Source: Ligula intestinalis (Eukaryota; Platyhelminthes; Cestoda; Diphyllobothriidea; Diphyllobothriidae). Taken from it: a stretch of DNA of 64,000 bases. Below, piece by piece: positions 45,540-56,394 of the stretch. Each line of letters opens with the position of its first letter. The first letter of the stretch is position 1. The DNA lies in NCBI GenBank assembly GCA_036362985.1, contig JAYGXS010000007.1:26622543-26686542 (forward strand). Reading direction: 5' to 3'. Position numbers and translations under genes: made by a program. A model generated the notes under the pieces. It saw only the letters and a program-made list of their open reading frames with translations, made no database searches and was not told the origin of the DNA.

Positions 45540-46880
45540 GTGTGCTTATTGGCCTGCCCCGTATCAGCCAACGAACTGTTCAGTTGTTGGTGCCCACGGG
45601 AGTTCATGTCAATCCCGCGGGCGCGTCGGTTTGGTGGAGTTCCACGCTGGTCACGTGGTTTCTGGGCGGCGCCTCTCTCCCAGCGCAGAATTCATTTTTG
45701 GTGGAAACTGATTGACAGTACAAGAAGCAGCCAAATTGACTTTGGTAGTTCGACGAACCGTGGGAAATCAACGGATACAATCGTCAGAAATAAGTCACAT
45801 ATACATTTACCGGAAGGATGTTTCACTTAACATTTAAAAACTGAAAAATGCTAACGGTTACAGCTGTTACTTTTAGCCAACTTTTAAAAAAGCAGTAGCT
45901 TCCCAGCACCATGTGACCTAACGGACAATTTTATTTTTGTGACTCCTCTATCAGCAAAATTAACTGTCATTGAAGCAAATATATCAAGCACATTAGAACA
46001 ATTTCTCGCAAAAAACTCCCAAAACACATGACCGGATAAAACACACTTCACAGTTTTTTGACGACTTCAACCAAAATTAAATGGAAAGTAGTTTTTAAAC
46101 TTCATGGAGCCTATAAAAATTAGTAAGTAATTTGTTTCTGGGTAACCATTATTCATACCTATAGCTAGAATCTACGATACAGTCGTCTTACTTGCGATGG
46201 TCGGCTTCTACTTATCTTCATCGGCACCCACCATTTTGTTGGGCGCTGATCTGAAGGCAAAACTGACTGAAATTTCCGCTTTCTCCCTTTTTCCTTCCCC
46301 CCACCTTTATTATAGCATGATTTCGCTACTTGTCCAAGTCCTTTGGGTGCCACTTTGTATAATATCTTTCTCAATTGCGTTACTGCTGAATTACTGCCGA
46401 GGCCTAGTATTCTCATTTGCGATTGCAGTGGAGTAAAATTCAAGCATGGCCCTCGAGTAAATTAACGCATAAAACTCCTACATAGTTTAGCCTGAGGTCA
46501 CCTCTGCACCAGATTCCCCTTTTCTTATCTCAATTTCTATCTTTCCTCCCTGAAAGAGTTTCGAGACATTCGCTTTGGGGAACCTGCTATCACTCTAAGC
46601 AAGCCCTCCCCCCTATGCATCCACTTTAAATTTCCCATGAACGATGGTGAAGGCCTTTCAAGTGTTTTTATTATCTTTCCATTGGAACGGCGCCAACTAG
46701 GAGCTAAATTCAACCCTTCTAAGCCTATTTGAAGAAGGCTAACACGGTGACCCTCGTAAAGCGATGAAATTGTATTTTACTAGAGGGAGGGTTTAAGTAA
46801 AACTCAAAATGAATAGGGGCACAAGTGTATTCATGAAATCTCATAGGCAACACGCAGCCTATACAACTTACCATTTTCGG
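45540..46880. other. No gene or repeat recognised
   Basis: GC-richer up to about 45715. Two overlapping frames of about 80-90 codons at 46165-46443 (both strands) have no recognised content. Confidence 0.35.
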
Positions 46881-46884
46881 TTGC

Positions 46885-47115
46885 TGGCCGTGCTCTAGAC
46901 TGAACCCCAAGGCAGAGCAGGAAGTTCCGTCGGCCCTCGGCAAACACCTAAACAATCCCAATCTAACCTGGCTGTGCAATAAACCTATGGCTCAGTGGTT
47001 AGGACTTCTAATGAGTGTGCCCCGATCTCGAGTCCTGAAAGGTGCAATACATACGGTTGGGTATGATCGGCCACTGACGACGACCATGATACGTAAGTGA
47101 TTCCAGGTTCTGTTT
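46885..47115 (+). repeat. SINE-like repeat, family G, sense, with clear A and B boxes
   Basis: 'ccccaaggcagagcagg' precedes the polymerase III promoter-like region: TGGCTCAGTGGTTAGGAC at about 46989 and GATCTCGAGTCCTG at about 47025, 36 bases apart as in tRNA genes. Then comes 'gggtatgatcggccactgac', the family body. Confidence 0.68.
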
Positions 47116-47259
47116 GCTGCTGCATTAGGGGTTCCCAAATTATTCTCGTTTTTCAGTTAACTCAAATGCTGCATTCTTGTGTGAAGAGAGCATGACAACT
47201 TGTGCATAGTCTTCTCGTTTGTGAAAACACTCCCTAGGATTCTCATCTTGGCTTCAACG

Positions 47260-47520
47260 AATGTCAATATCTTCCGGTCCAAATAGGCATCAACGTTTAC
47301 TGTGTTTGAAAGCTCACGGGTTCGAACCAGCACTCGGGGTTGGGTACGATTTGCTGATAGTGACTATTGAGCCAGAAATGATCAGTCTAGTCCTCGTGTC
47401 TTCGCCTTGTCCTTTGTCCACACTACTAATGGCTACGGGGCTGTTCGTAGGGCTCCAGAGTGAGCCCCAAGGAGGAATGGAACGGGTGAGTTTCGTTAGC
47501 GCTCTGCGAACATCAGCATG
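47260..47520 (+). repeat. SINE-like repeat, family G, sense, plus start of a following unit
   Basis: The perfect B-box-like GGTTCGAACC at about 47318 is followed by 'gcactcggggttgggtac', 'ttgagccagaaatgatcag' and 'tcgtgtcttcgcc'. From 47450, 'agccccaaggaggaatgg' and 'gagtttcgttagcgctc' repeat the 5' part of the unit, so two units lie in tandem here. Confidence 0.65.
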
Positions 47521-47814
47521 TAACATTAAACTATATCAAATGATTTCCTGTTTGGTATTTAGTTTCCATTAATTTTAAGCAATCTGCGGCACTCTCCGCT
47601 AGCAGCCTATGAAGCGCTCTACTTGATGCGGTCAAAGTTTTATCTTCAGTACTGTAAAAGCACTGCCCTTAGTCCATTAACGACCAACTGGTTATGGGCA
47701 TCGACGCATCTCACATGCAAAACACCATGCAGACGACAACGTACTGAAGTGAATGGTCGAAGTAAAATTGTATCGAACTAATCCTTTCAGTAGGCCAAAA
47801 AAGGCATCGACATT

Positions 47815-48110
47815 TAGTACTCCTAGGTAGATAGCATTATCGGCAAAGACATTTGAGGCTGAAATGACCATTTCTGGCTTATCGGCCGTCGTCAGCCAGT
47901 CATACCCAGACCCAAGTGGTGTCCCAGCCGAACCTTGAACTCGGGACCCTTTCGGTCAGAAGTCTAAAGCCCTAACCATTGAACTACGAGTACGCTACCT
48001 AGCCTATACTATCAGCTGTTACAGCTGTCAGGACTGCTGTCCAGGTCCAATGCAAATCGGGACCGATGAATTCTGCTAGTGGTCGGTGAACACTCATCAA
48101 CGTATTTTAA
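47815..48110 (-). repeat. SINE-like repeat, family G, antisense
   Basis: Antisense landmarks: 'attatcggcaaagaca', 'accatttctggctta', 'ggccgtcgtcagccagtcat', 'acccagacccaagtgg', 'ttgaactcgggaccctttcg', 'ccctaaccattgaactacg' (A-box complement) and 'ggtcggtgaacactcatcaa'. This is one of the better copies. Confidence 0.7.
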
Positions 48111-48529
48111 AAGTTGCATCCTCAGATGGATGGCCATGGAAGGCGAATGCAGGCATGATAAATGTTTTGGTCAGAAATAAAAAAAAGTGCGACACAAATT
48201 TCGACTCTGAGCGTTTACTTATATTTAAATTGGTGAACTACTGAAAAAAGGGAAAGGGAATGTGATAAAAAATTAACCACATTTTTATTATTGATCCCCC
48301 ACCATATCAGAGTGCAAAGTGGCTCATATATTCCGGCTCGAAGTCAAGCCAAATCGAGAAATGTTTTGCTTAAATGACTGCAGTGAATTGCACATATAAG
48401 GCAAGGTTGGGGATAGGAGGATTTAACGCACACTTTAGGTTGTTCATTAAGTTCATTGGGTTGAATTGGGTCGCAAAATGCTGTTAACTAAAGTTTAATT
48501 ACGTTCAGATCAGAGTGCTGGGAGAAAAT

Positions 48530-49215
48530 AGAGGCGAAAATGGGCGAAATCCAGCGTTGGTGGATATCCGAGGAATTTCCTATGCTATGAAACGCTGCGG
48601 AAAATAACTTCTATTGGAAAGTTGGTCTTGGACTGGCACACTTAACAGAGCCATAGACCTTCATCCTGCTTATCAGGCAGTACGCAAACGGCTCGAGTCA
48701 GCTAGAACAAGGTCGACAGGACGGCGAAGAAAACACAAGCGTGGAGTAGAGCCAATATCAGCGGAAGATAGAAGAGGGGTCGGCCAGGGACCAGTTGACC
48801 AGCGTGGACCGCAACCTCACCACTACCACCTACACGAGGTTTACAGGAACTCATGTGGGCAGCAACAAGTAATGAGTCTGCCGGTGGACGAGAGACAGGC
48901 CACTTAGCGCCAACAATTACGACAGCCGCAGAGGGGCAAAGGTCACACGAGTCCCCCAGCGGTCAACCTCACGGGCAGTCAGCAGCGAAGAGGCAGGTCA
49001 AAGTTCGTGCACTGAACACGGATTTAATAACAGGCATGCAGCAGGGCAAGCAGGAACAACCACCACGTAACTCTGACGATGGAAACAAGAGAGTGTCCGA
49101 AACGTCAGTCCCAATATAACTCGGTCCATGTCCTTGAACCTTCGTCTTCTTCTTCTTTGGGGGATGATGAAATTGATAAGATATCTGGACCTCAAATCTT
49201 TGCGCATATAACTTC
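48530..49215 (+). pseudogene. Penelope-like element 3' end (family B): GIY-YIG C-terminus plus tail
   Basis: From 48614 the plus strand reads LESWSWTGTLNRAIDLHPAY then QAVRKRLESARTRSTGRRRK. It is the C-terminal end of a GIY-YIG domain; LESW holds the conserved acidic residue and LNRAIDLHPAY is typical of Penelope-like proteins. The frame stays open to 48907. The first codon is TTG, so this is a continuation and not a start. The tail follows: 'ccaacaattacgacagcc', the hammerhead-like motif 49070-49109, 'ctcggtccat', 'cttcttcttctttgggggatgatgaa'. No catalytic core is left in frame upstream. Confidence 0.75.
49070..49109 (+). ncRNA. Hammerhead-ribozyme-like motif, family B, core intact
   Basis: ACT, CTGACGA (49073-49079), one inserted T, 18-nt stem-II region beginning GGA and ending TCC, GAAA (49099-49102), CGTC (49103-49106), AGT. 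Stem I has 3 bp and stem II at least 3 bp next to the core. The architecture (inserted T, 18-nt stem II, ACGU stem III) is the same as in family A even though most other bases differ. Confidence 0.52.
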
Positions 49216-49219
49216 TTGT

Positions 49220-51695
49220 GTGTGCATTTTGCACTATGAAGGAAAATTAATGAAGAGCAGAATTTTTTAAATTATATCTGTTCACAAAATGGCAAATTTT
49301 GTTTTGCATTCATGAAAATAAGGTAAGTGTACTTAGGAGATAGCGCATTACTTTTGGGAATAGAAGAGCGATATAAGTTTAAAAATTTATAATTTGCAAA
49401 TCTGCCAAGTTTCGTGCCGTAAAATTGAATAACACACTTTTGAAGTTTTTCTTTGCATTACTCCATATTAAATTTGTGTTTTTTTATTTGAGGGGTTACA
49501 GGCAATTAATGTGTTTGAGAACTTTAACAGAATATGGCAACCAAATAAATTGTACAATCGATATGATGTTGGAGACAGTTAACATAACAAACATTTGACA
49601 GAGTTGTTATGGGAAATTGCGAAATATTTTTTTCAAAAATTGCCGTTGATTGTATTACCACTCTACTTTGTATTTTTTATTGTAGAACTCAGTCCTGAAA
49701 TAACCAAATATTCTGAAAATTGCTCCAGTTTAGATAAAAGAAGTAGCTCTTTGATTTATAACAGAAGAGATATCCCTAATTGTTAGGGAAATTAATCCAC
49801 TAGCCAAAATTTCACATTCTGACCTTAACTTTATCATGAAAAAAATTAAAGTACGCAGACATCAGACGCCAAAATGTATAAGTAAAACTGTTTTTCAAAA
49901 GTGCACTTTTCGTAGAATTTTTCTACATCAATCGTGAGCCTACTTATTCACGACTTTTTTAGCAGACTTTCATTTTTCTCGGCAATGATTTTTTTATGAT
50001 TGGGTGGTTCTGAAACTATGACACACAAAGACAGCTGCATGAGAAAAAATGTTTAAAAGCTAGTTATTTCAGTAAGTTTTAAGTTTTAAGTTTTACGTTT
50101 TTTTTAAGTTTTTAAGATATATCTTATTTTTAAAGTTTTGATAAGCACATAGAATATACTCATTATTTATGGTCAATTGACTAAAGCCAGTTAAAATTGT
50201 AAAGTCTTTATTGGAAATTCATGGAGAATCCGAACCTCTTGTAATAGAAATATCGAAATAATTACAAAATTATGGTGGAAGGCAATAACTCTTAGTGTAC
50301 AAAAAACGGTACGTTTACAATCGTTCCCAAAAATTCCATACACATTTTTTAGTCTCTGACTGGCCTGTCCGCAAGTGAGTTTAAGCAATATATTTCTCTT
50401 CTGATCTCCCAACGGGGCACATCAAGCGAAAACGTGGTTGCCTTAGTCCAACATATGTCAAGCAATGCACAAACCAAAGAAATAACTAGCAGTTCTCGTG
50501 AAAATGTGTTAGAATACATAGTCGAAATTTAGGCTCTTCGGTAACACCCATACACTATACTGCACGAAATAAGGAAGCATATTTATTCAAAAACTTGACA
50601 AAGTGATTACTTTTCAGCGTAATTTTACTTGTGCTGCTTTATTTGCTCAGTGGTTTTGCATAATCGGGCTTCCTCTTCATGCAAAAGTTAAGTTTACCTA
50701 GCACGCCCGATTGCCACTTTCTCGGAATTTTCCACTTGCTTAATATGCTGGTGTTTCTACAAAACGATATATTCCTTCATAAATCATAATATGCCCTATT
50801 TTTAAGAACAATCATTACTTTATTGCTGTAAGACTTTGGGTCCACAACTTGGGCTGCGTTTGAGAAAGAGGGAGTTACTTGTGAAAATCGTAGGATAGCA
50901 TGAGTTTGGCCACCTACTGTTCTCCAATAATTTCTGAGGACCGATTTGCGAAGGTGTGCACCTTTTGCAGAACAAAACATCAGAAAGCTAGCATCAACAA
51001 TCGGAACTGAGGGATAGAGATAAAGAGAAAAAACTACCCTTTATTTTGAATTTACATTTCCACACTTTTCTGCAAAAATGTCCTCTTCTCACTGTGAATA
51101 AAACTGGACACTCAAAACACATAAAGCCATGAAGACATGAACAATGCCTAATGGCTGGACACTGCAATTGCCGACATCATAATGAATCGTCGTCAGAGGG
51201 GTTGCTAAATTTAAATCAAATTTGACTTCTTTCATAACGAAGGGAGGAAAAATCAATTTATAACAGGCTTAGTAATTTGACGAACATACATTCAAAGAAG
51301 ATGAATTTTCGGACATACGTTTGTTTTTGATGATTCTCATGAGGCATAAATGGTCGCCATCAGGCTACGCCGACCGGTCCTGTGCTCGCAAAAGACCTTC
51401 GTCGCGGCGCCGCAGTCACCATGGGCGAAAGCCGCTAATCAAACAGTCAGCAGCTTATCACCTCGGCTGACTACCAGTGCTTTCCCCTAACGCTGATCAG
51501 CTTCTGACCTCCGACCCCCACCCTTTCCCCTCCCCTGACAGCCACATTCATTATTCTACCAACTTGCCTAGTTTATGAGCTCAATTACCATATTACTGTA
51601 AAGGCCTGATGAGAATTATCGAAAACAAACGTATAGGTGCATCGGCAAAGTTAGGCGGGAAATATCGATCCAAGTGCGATTAAACTCATGGTGTG
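49220..51695. other. No gene or repeat recognised
   Basis: Mostly AT-rich. A GC-richer part at about 51360-51540 holds nothing that I can identify. Confidence 0.4.
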
Positions 51696-51701
51696 AAGCG
51701 T

Positions 51702-51835
51702 GGCATTTGTAGTTCAAGTAGGTACAGCGTTGACTTGCGTAGGAAGCCTTCCCTTCTATTCGGGTTCAAATCTCGCCGAATGCCGTGAGTTTTTTTCACG
51801 ATTTGGTCAACTCAATTAAACGTATGCTCGCTAAT
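51702..51835 (+). repeat. tRNA-derived SINE, family H, with preserved acceptor stem
   Basis: 51702-51784 folds as a tRNA-like unit: GGCATTT pairs with GAATGCC, an A-box region lies at 51710-51728, and the B box GGTTCAAATCT is at about 51763. The middle is longer than in a standard tRNA. The tail 'gtgagtttttttcacga', 'tttggtcaactcaattaa' follows. Probably a SINE head and not a working tRNA. Confidence 0.68.
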
Positions 51836-51949
51836 TCATCTTCTGCATTTTTGAAAGAGAATTTTTGGAACTTTAAGATACACATATATAAAAAATTTGC
51901 ATGCGAACTGGGAGCAGAAAAAAAACAAGGCGGTTGAGTTTTAATTTTC

Positions 51950-53330
51950 ACAGTTCACCACACTACCCGTCAGTTTCATTGCGTCCGTAAGTTTTGTAAA
52001 GTGGACGAGTCAAATGTCTAATTTTTGCCAATAGCATTGAATATGCGAGTTCCAGAAAGAAGTTTAGTCTGATCTTTTGTTTCCCCTTTTCTCGTTCGAG
52101 CTCCAGAAAGAAGTCGGTGACCGGGAGCCCACTGTCATTTGTCTGTCCCTCTTCAGGAACCCTCCTGCCTCCTTCTACACTCCCCCCCCCACCTCTTTCC
52201 CCCACTCGATGCCGTCGGCACGACTGCGGCTCGGCACCGACTCCACTGCCTCGACTGGCACCTCGCGGTGCACCTCAAATCTGCAATTTCCACCTCTGGC
52301 CCCTACGAGACCCTGATTTTCTGCCACCTAAGTTAACAGCCAAACAAGGTGGAGGAGGTGGGCCGTCGGTGATGAGTGGTTAAACGGACCAACAGCTCAG
52401 AAGGGGGTGAGAGTGTGGGTCCAGGGCATCCGGTTTGTGGACACAACTGCGCAGGAGCGATAGCAGCAGGAGAACAGGTGAAACTGGAAACCATCACTCG
52501 GGCGGCGGGCCGGCACGCACGCACGCAGGCTTGTTTGTGTGGTGTGCGTGCGTCCGTGTTGATGGCCACCGGGGAGGGGGGGGGTGGAGCATGAGAAACA
52601 CGTCGCCCATCTCAGAGCACCTGACCGAGCGAACGAGCGCACATCCCTGGCGTATGGTCACAGAGAGCTCCGGAACACATGTGAGCTGCGCCGCGATGTC
52701 ATGAGAACTGCCGGATAATGGCCGATGGGAACTGGCCGGGCTGGTTGTCAGTCGCTGCACATAGTGACACTTTGCAGCGCAGCGCAGCAGAACACAGATG
52801 AGCGGTTGGAATTGGGGATAGAAGGCAGAGTTGTGTGAGAGAGGGTTTGTGAAGAGTACATCTTAGGCACCGCTGAGAGGCACATGCTGAAAGACGACCT
52901 ACTGACGACGACGCACACTTAGACAAACACAAAAGGGCAGGGGGGCTGGGAGAAGCAGTTGAGATTGACACGCAGGACAGCTCGGCCCTCGCAAGCGACG
53001 TTGCCTACCACGTGCTCGCAAAGAGAGCAAAGGGGGAGGGCAACTTTGTGCAGTATCTGCCACAGTTTCGCTCCCACCCCCCTCAGCCGCCATGTTCCGT
53101 TGGAAGGACAAAGTCAGGACGACGGGAAGTGGGCTTCGGCGCAGTTGTCTGTCTTTGCATGCCGCACACAACAAGACCTGTTCTCCCTCCCCCCGCTCCC
53201 CCTACGTGTACCAGGATTCGTCGTGGGGGAGGGAGGGGGGTTTCAAATCTCAGAAAAGTTAAAAATTTATTCAAGTCTCTTCGGCAAACGTATGTTTTTA
53301 GCAATTCATCATGAGGCCAGTAGAATCACA
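51950..53330. other. GC-rich island
   Basis: This is the most GC-rich 1.4 kb of the window, with C and G homopolymer runs (about 52180, 52577, 53215), a short CGCACG-type repeat near 52513 and many CpGs. Overlapping frames of 65-131 codons occur on both strands, as composition predicts, and none has a domain that I know. A promoter or first exon of a host gene is possible; no splice structure or coding bias could be confirmed by eye. Confidence 0.4.
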
Positions 53331-53349
53331 AGGATAACGAAAACCGTAC

Positions 53350-53550
53350 ATTGAGCAGAAGATTCCAGCGCTGGGACAGCACATTTATTCGCCTGACGTT
53401 TCGACATACGTCGATGATTCTTCATCAGAGACATGAGCAGAAATCAATGGTAGAAGTGGGATGGATATTGGAACGTCAGGCGAATACAGGTGTTGTCCCA
53501 GTGATCGAATTCTCTTCTAAATTACTTCCTGGGGTTCGTATGCTCGCTTG
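53350..53550. mobile_element. PLE family A inverted pair, compact
   Basis: Left: minus-strand tail with 'gattccagcgctgggacagc' edge and hammerhead-like core 53433-53390. Right: plus-strand tail from about 53465, 'gaacgtcaggcgaata', 'gttgtcccagtgatcgaatt', followed by 'aattacttcctggggttcg'. Only about 30 bp separate the halves. The right half has lost the ribozyme-like core before CGTC. Confidence 0.7.
53390..53433 (-). ncRNA. Hammerhead-ribozyme-like motif, family A, core intact
   Basis: On the minus strand: TGTCT, CTGATGA, A, stem-II region GAATCATCGACGTATGTC, GAAA, CGTC, AGGCG. The inserted base is A instead of T. Core blocks are unchanged; stem II has one mismatch compared with the family and one bulge. 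Confidence 0.55.
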
Positions 53551-53559
53551 TATTAAAAG

Positions 53560-54410
53560 TCCTACAGTTGGACAGAGTTAATAGCGGTCCTATGATTAGA
53601 CCGCATCATTTACACGCCTGATGCCAGCCACTATATCCAAAAGCCTACGCCAATGGATGCTAGCAGCAGCCGAGGCAGTGGCTTTGCGGCTAGCGAATCC
53701 AATGCTGTGTTGTCAGAAGATTTTATCACAAGCACTTTCACTTCCACGGCCGACGCTGATGCCAGGCTGTGATCGCATATCACCCTAACCCCTAGTGGTA
53801 GCGGTTCACTCCATGCAAATGACAGTAATTATCACTGTACGTTCCTGGCCCCTAACCAATTATCACAACCTATCTTACGTTCCTTCCATCCACCCTCCGT
53901 CCCCCAGCACAGGGACCTCTATACGCCGATGTCAACATGCTGGTGGCATGAAAACGATGAGTTGTAATCACATGACTCATATTTATTTTACAATTTTCAT
54001 TATTTGTGCAATTGTACTGGTGTGATTACTGAAAACATGTGTTTGCCGAATAAACTCTTCAAGTTAAACATGGAGATATTTGCAAAAGGGTCAGTGTCAT
54101 TAACGACATACTAAGAAGCGGCCATCACAGCCTAATTTACAAATATGCGTAAGGTCAACCTACTCCCCCAGCTGAAAACCTACCAGGTCACTATCGATAG
54201 CACGCCAGATAAAAGGGTTCGCCGATCAGGACCTCACTTACTTGTCTCCCTTCCACGGGGTCTTGCTTTACAATTAACTGATGCCATGATTGTGCACCGT
54301 GACTGGCATGCCATTAAGATTTCCGTTTCCGTTATGTCACGTGCATTTACGGCGGTAATTAAGCCCCCACGTAAACGCGGCGAAGCTCCTTTAGAGAGTT
54401 GCTACCATCA
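53560..54410. other. No gene recognised
   Basis: Mixed composition; an 'aataaa' lies near 54048. The 147-codon frame at 54145-54588, the longest in the window, has no recognisable domain in its first 90 codons and then runs antisense through a PLE tail, so I do not call it a gene. Confidence 0.35.
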
Positions 54411-54417
54411 TACTCGG

Positions 54418-55290
54418 GTGTTCGATCGCTGGGACAACACTTTCATTCGCCTGACGTTTCGAAATTTGTCACGGATTCGCCATCAGAGACATATTCAGGG
54501 AACAGTAGCAGATACAGGTAACATATGCACATGGGTTTGCAGTATTCATAGGATACAGTCATTACTGCAAACACACGATGACAATTAACGGCAATTGCCT
54601 TCTTGCGTGTTGATGGTTTGTTGAATAGCATGCGGGCTCTGACCTGCTGAACTTTCATCACGCGTAGTGGACACGGGCGTGATGACTGTTTAGCCATCTG
54701 GCCCTCCGGTGTTGGCGTAGGATGACGCAGGCGCCTGTCCATTGCCCAAGTGACGACTTAATTAAGCCAAATTGAGTTTCACCACCGGGTGTTGATTAAG
54801 CAAATCGCTGCATTTGTTTATGGATTGGGGCCCGTGAACAATGACTTACGTAATTATCGGCTCACTCAATTGTCACCTCTTGCGAGAAGTTCGTCCTCAT
54901 CAAATTTGAATGCGGGGGCGGGTCTCGTCGAATGAGCCACAACTTGAGAATTGCCTTCATTTTGTCACTCTGCTGCCACGTGATCGACAACTGGCGTCTA
55001 ACGACGTCTGCCACTTACTCCGAAATAGCTGTTTTGTCCGTTATTGCACCAGGTACACTAGACCACTCCCGATGTTTCTTGCCATGCAAGTGGGTTTTTC
55101 GGTTTCATTATCAGACGCCTTATGGTTGCCTCCGGCCTGTGTGCGACTACAAATATAAATGGTGCAAAAAGGCGGCTGACGGAGTCCGAGACGTTTTTTG
55201 AAGTAGGGGTTCGCTCGCCAAATTTTGGGGTGTGTGCATTTTTTGGCCATCTCGTTTGCGCAAGCACCTGCTGACGAAGTTGTGCGAGAA
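54418..55290 (-). pseudogene. Penelope-like element (family A): GIY-YIG domain and full 3' tail
   Basis: This is the longest family A copy, read leftward. From about 55230: KNVSDSVSRLFAPF, AHRPEATIRRLIMKPK, QETSGVV (GIY), then a frameshift, NSYFGVSGRRR (YIG region, followed by a stop), DHVAAE, SQVVAHSTRP and FKFDEDELLARGDN, the body of the GIY-YIG domain. LFTGPN and NTRW mark a broken C-terminus. The frame MDRRLRHPTPTPEGQ onward then stays open for 99 codons to TSGE near 54443, crossing the hammerhead-like core (54491-54448). Several stops interrupt the catalytic domain and no reverse transcriptase is seen to the right. Confidence 0.8.
54448..54491 (-). ncRNA. Hammerhead-ribozyme-like motif, family A, mutated core
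   Basis: Reads CTGATGG where CTGATGA is needed; GAAA, CGTC and AGGCG are present. Same lesion as the copy at 14575-14618. Predicted inactive. Confidence 0.45.
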
Positions 55291-55299
55291 GCTATTTTC

Positions 55300-56390
55300 T
55301 CTCAAAAAATGTAAAATATGTTTCTTCCAGAATCGGAAAATTAAGTCTGAAGTAAACCAACTGCAAGTAAAGCTACTTTTAAAGTATCGCATTCATTTGA
55401 TGCAAGGGAAAACATTTCAGTTTTAAAAAATAGTGTTTGCCAATATATGAAGTTCCTTGCCACAAAAAGCAGTAAAAAAATTGACTGCAGCATTTGACCG
55501 AATCAACAATTCGGGACGTAAGCAAAAGGGCTTATATATATATTATCGCGAAGATGAAGGTAAGGAAAAATCTTATTCAAATCTAAATCATGTAGAAATA
55601 TCCTTTTTTGTACACTATAATCTCCGTTTATGTGTAATTTAGAAAATTAACAGGCAATGGCTGTTGACTTGGTGAGATATGCGAACGGGAAACAAAGGCA
55701 GTTTTTCTATGGGAAGGCACTAGCAACAACGTTCGTTAAAACATTTTAGCAGCTCAGTATGTTTTTAGGGTTGCACCTTTGCTAAGCTACCGCGTAGTCT
55801 AGAGATGGAAGTAAGAAGCAACCTTCGTGGGGGCACAAAATGGAGCTGTTTAACTGCCAGATATCTGAGTTTATTCATCTTAATTTATTCAAATCATCTC
55901 CCTATTAAAATAAAATTCAAATTTTGTCGGTGTTCCAATGGCGTTGAGGGGTACGACCTTCCCAGGCTAGGATGGATGCCGCGCAGTAACCCCTTTCAGG
56001 GGTACGATCTTGAATGGAACGCTCATCCTTCACCCTACCCCATCTCCCTCCGTTTTTCCGAGCACGCAACTTAAGAACGCACGCAAACCAACATATGAGC
56101 TGCCAGATTTCGATGGTTAACAGATGTTATCAGACCTTCATAAGGCAAAATTCAGCACTCCTGTACTGGCACGCAGAACTGGGCATAGGTCAGATTGGTC
56201 CCCACACCACCACCCCCCCACAATCCTGCTCTCACAGTCTTTGTAGTTGCCGACCTCTTTACTCGCACCGCGAGCGCCAACTAAAGATGATACCTGTCAT
56301 GCAGGCGAGGTTGATGATCAGAAAGCCTGCCTACTCAATGCCAGAAAAAAATCAATAGACCTTCGAATATTGCCGACAGATTTTTTGAGA
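55300..56390. other. No gene recognised; small direct repeat
   Basis: 'ggggtacgaccttc' (about 55949) and 'ggggtacgatcttg' (about 55999) form a 50-bp-spaced direct repeat. The 114-codon frame at 56014-56358 has no recognised domain. Confidence 0.35.
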
Positions 56391-56394
56391 GTTT

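Noticed and set aside
52959..53354. 131-codon frame in the GC-rich island as a host exon
   Set aside because: Frames of similar size occur on both strands here, and I could not see convincing splice sites or a known domain.
54145..54588. 147-codon plus-strand open frame, the longest in the window
   Set aside because: Its C-terminal third is the antisense of a PLE family A tail and the rest has no domain, so it is most likely accidental.
55949..56012. Tandem repeat array from 'ggggtacga(c/t)ctt'
   Set aside because: Only two units are present, which is not enough for an array.
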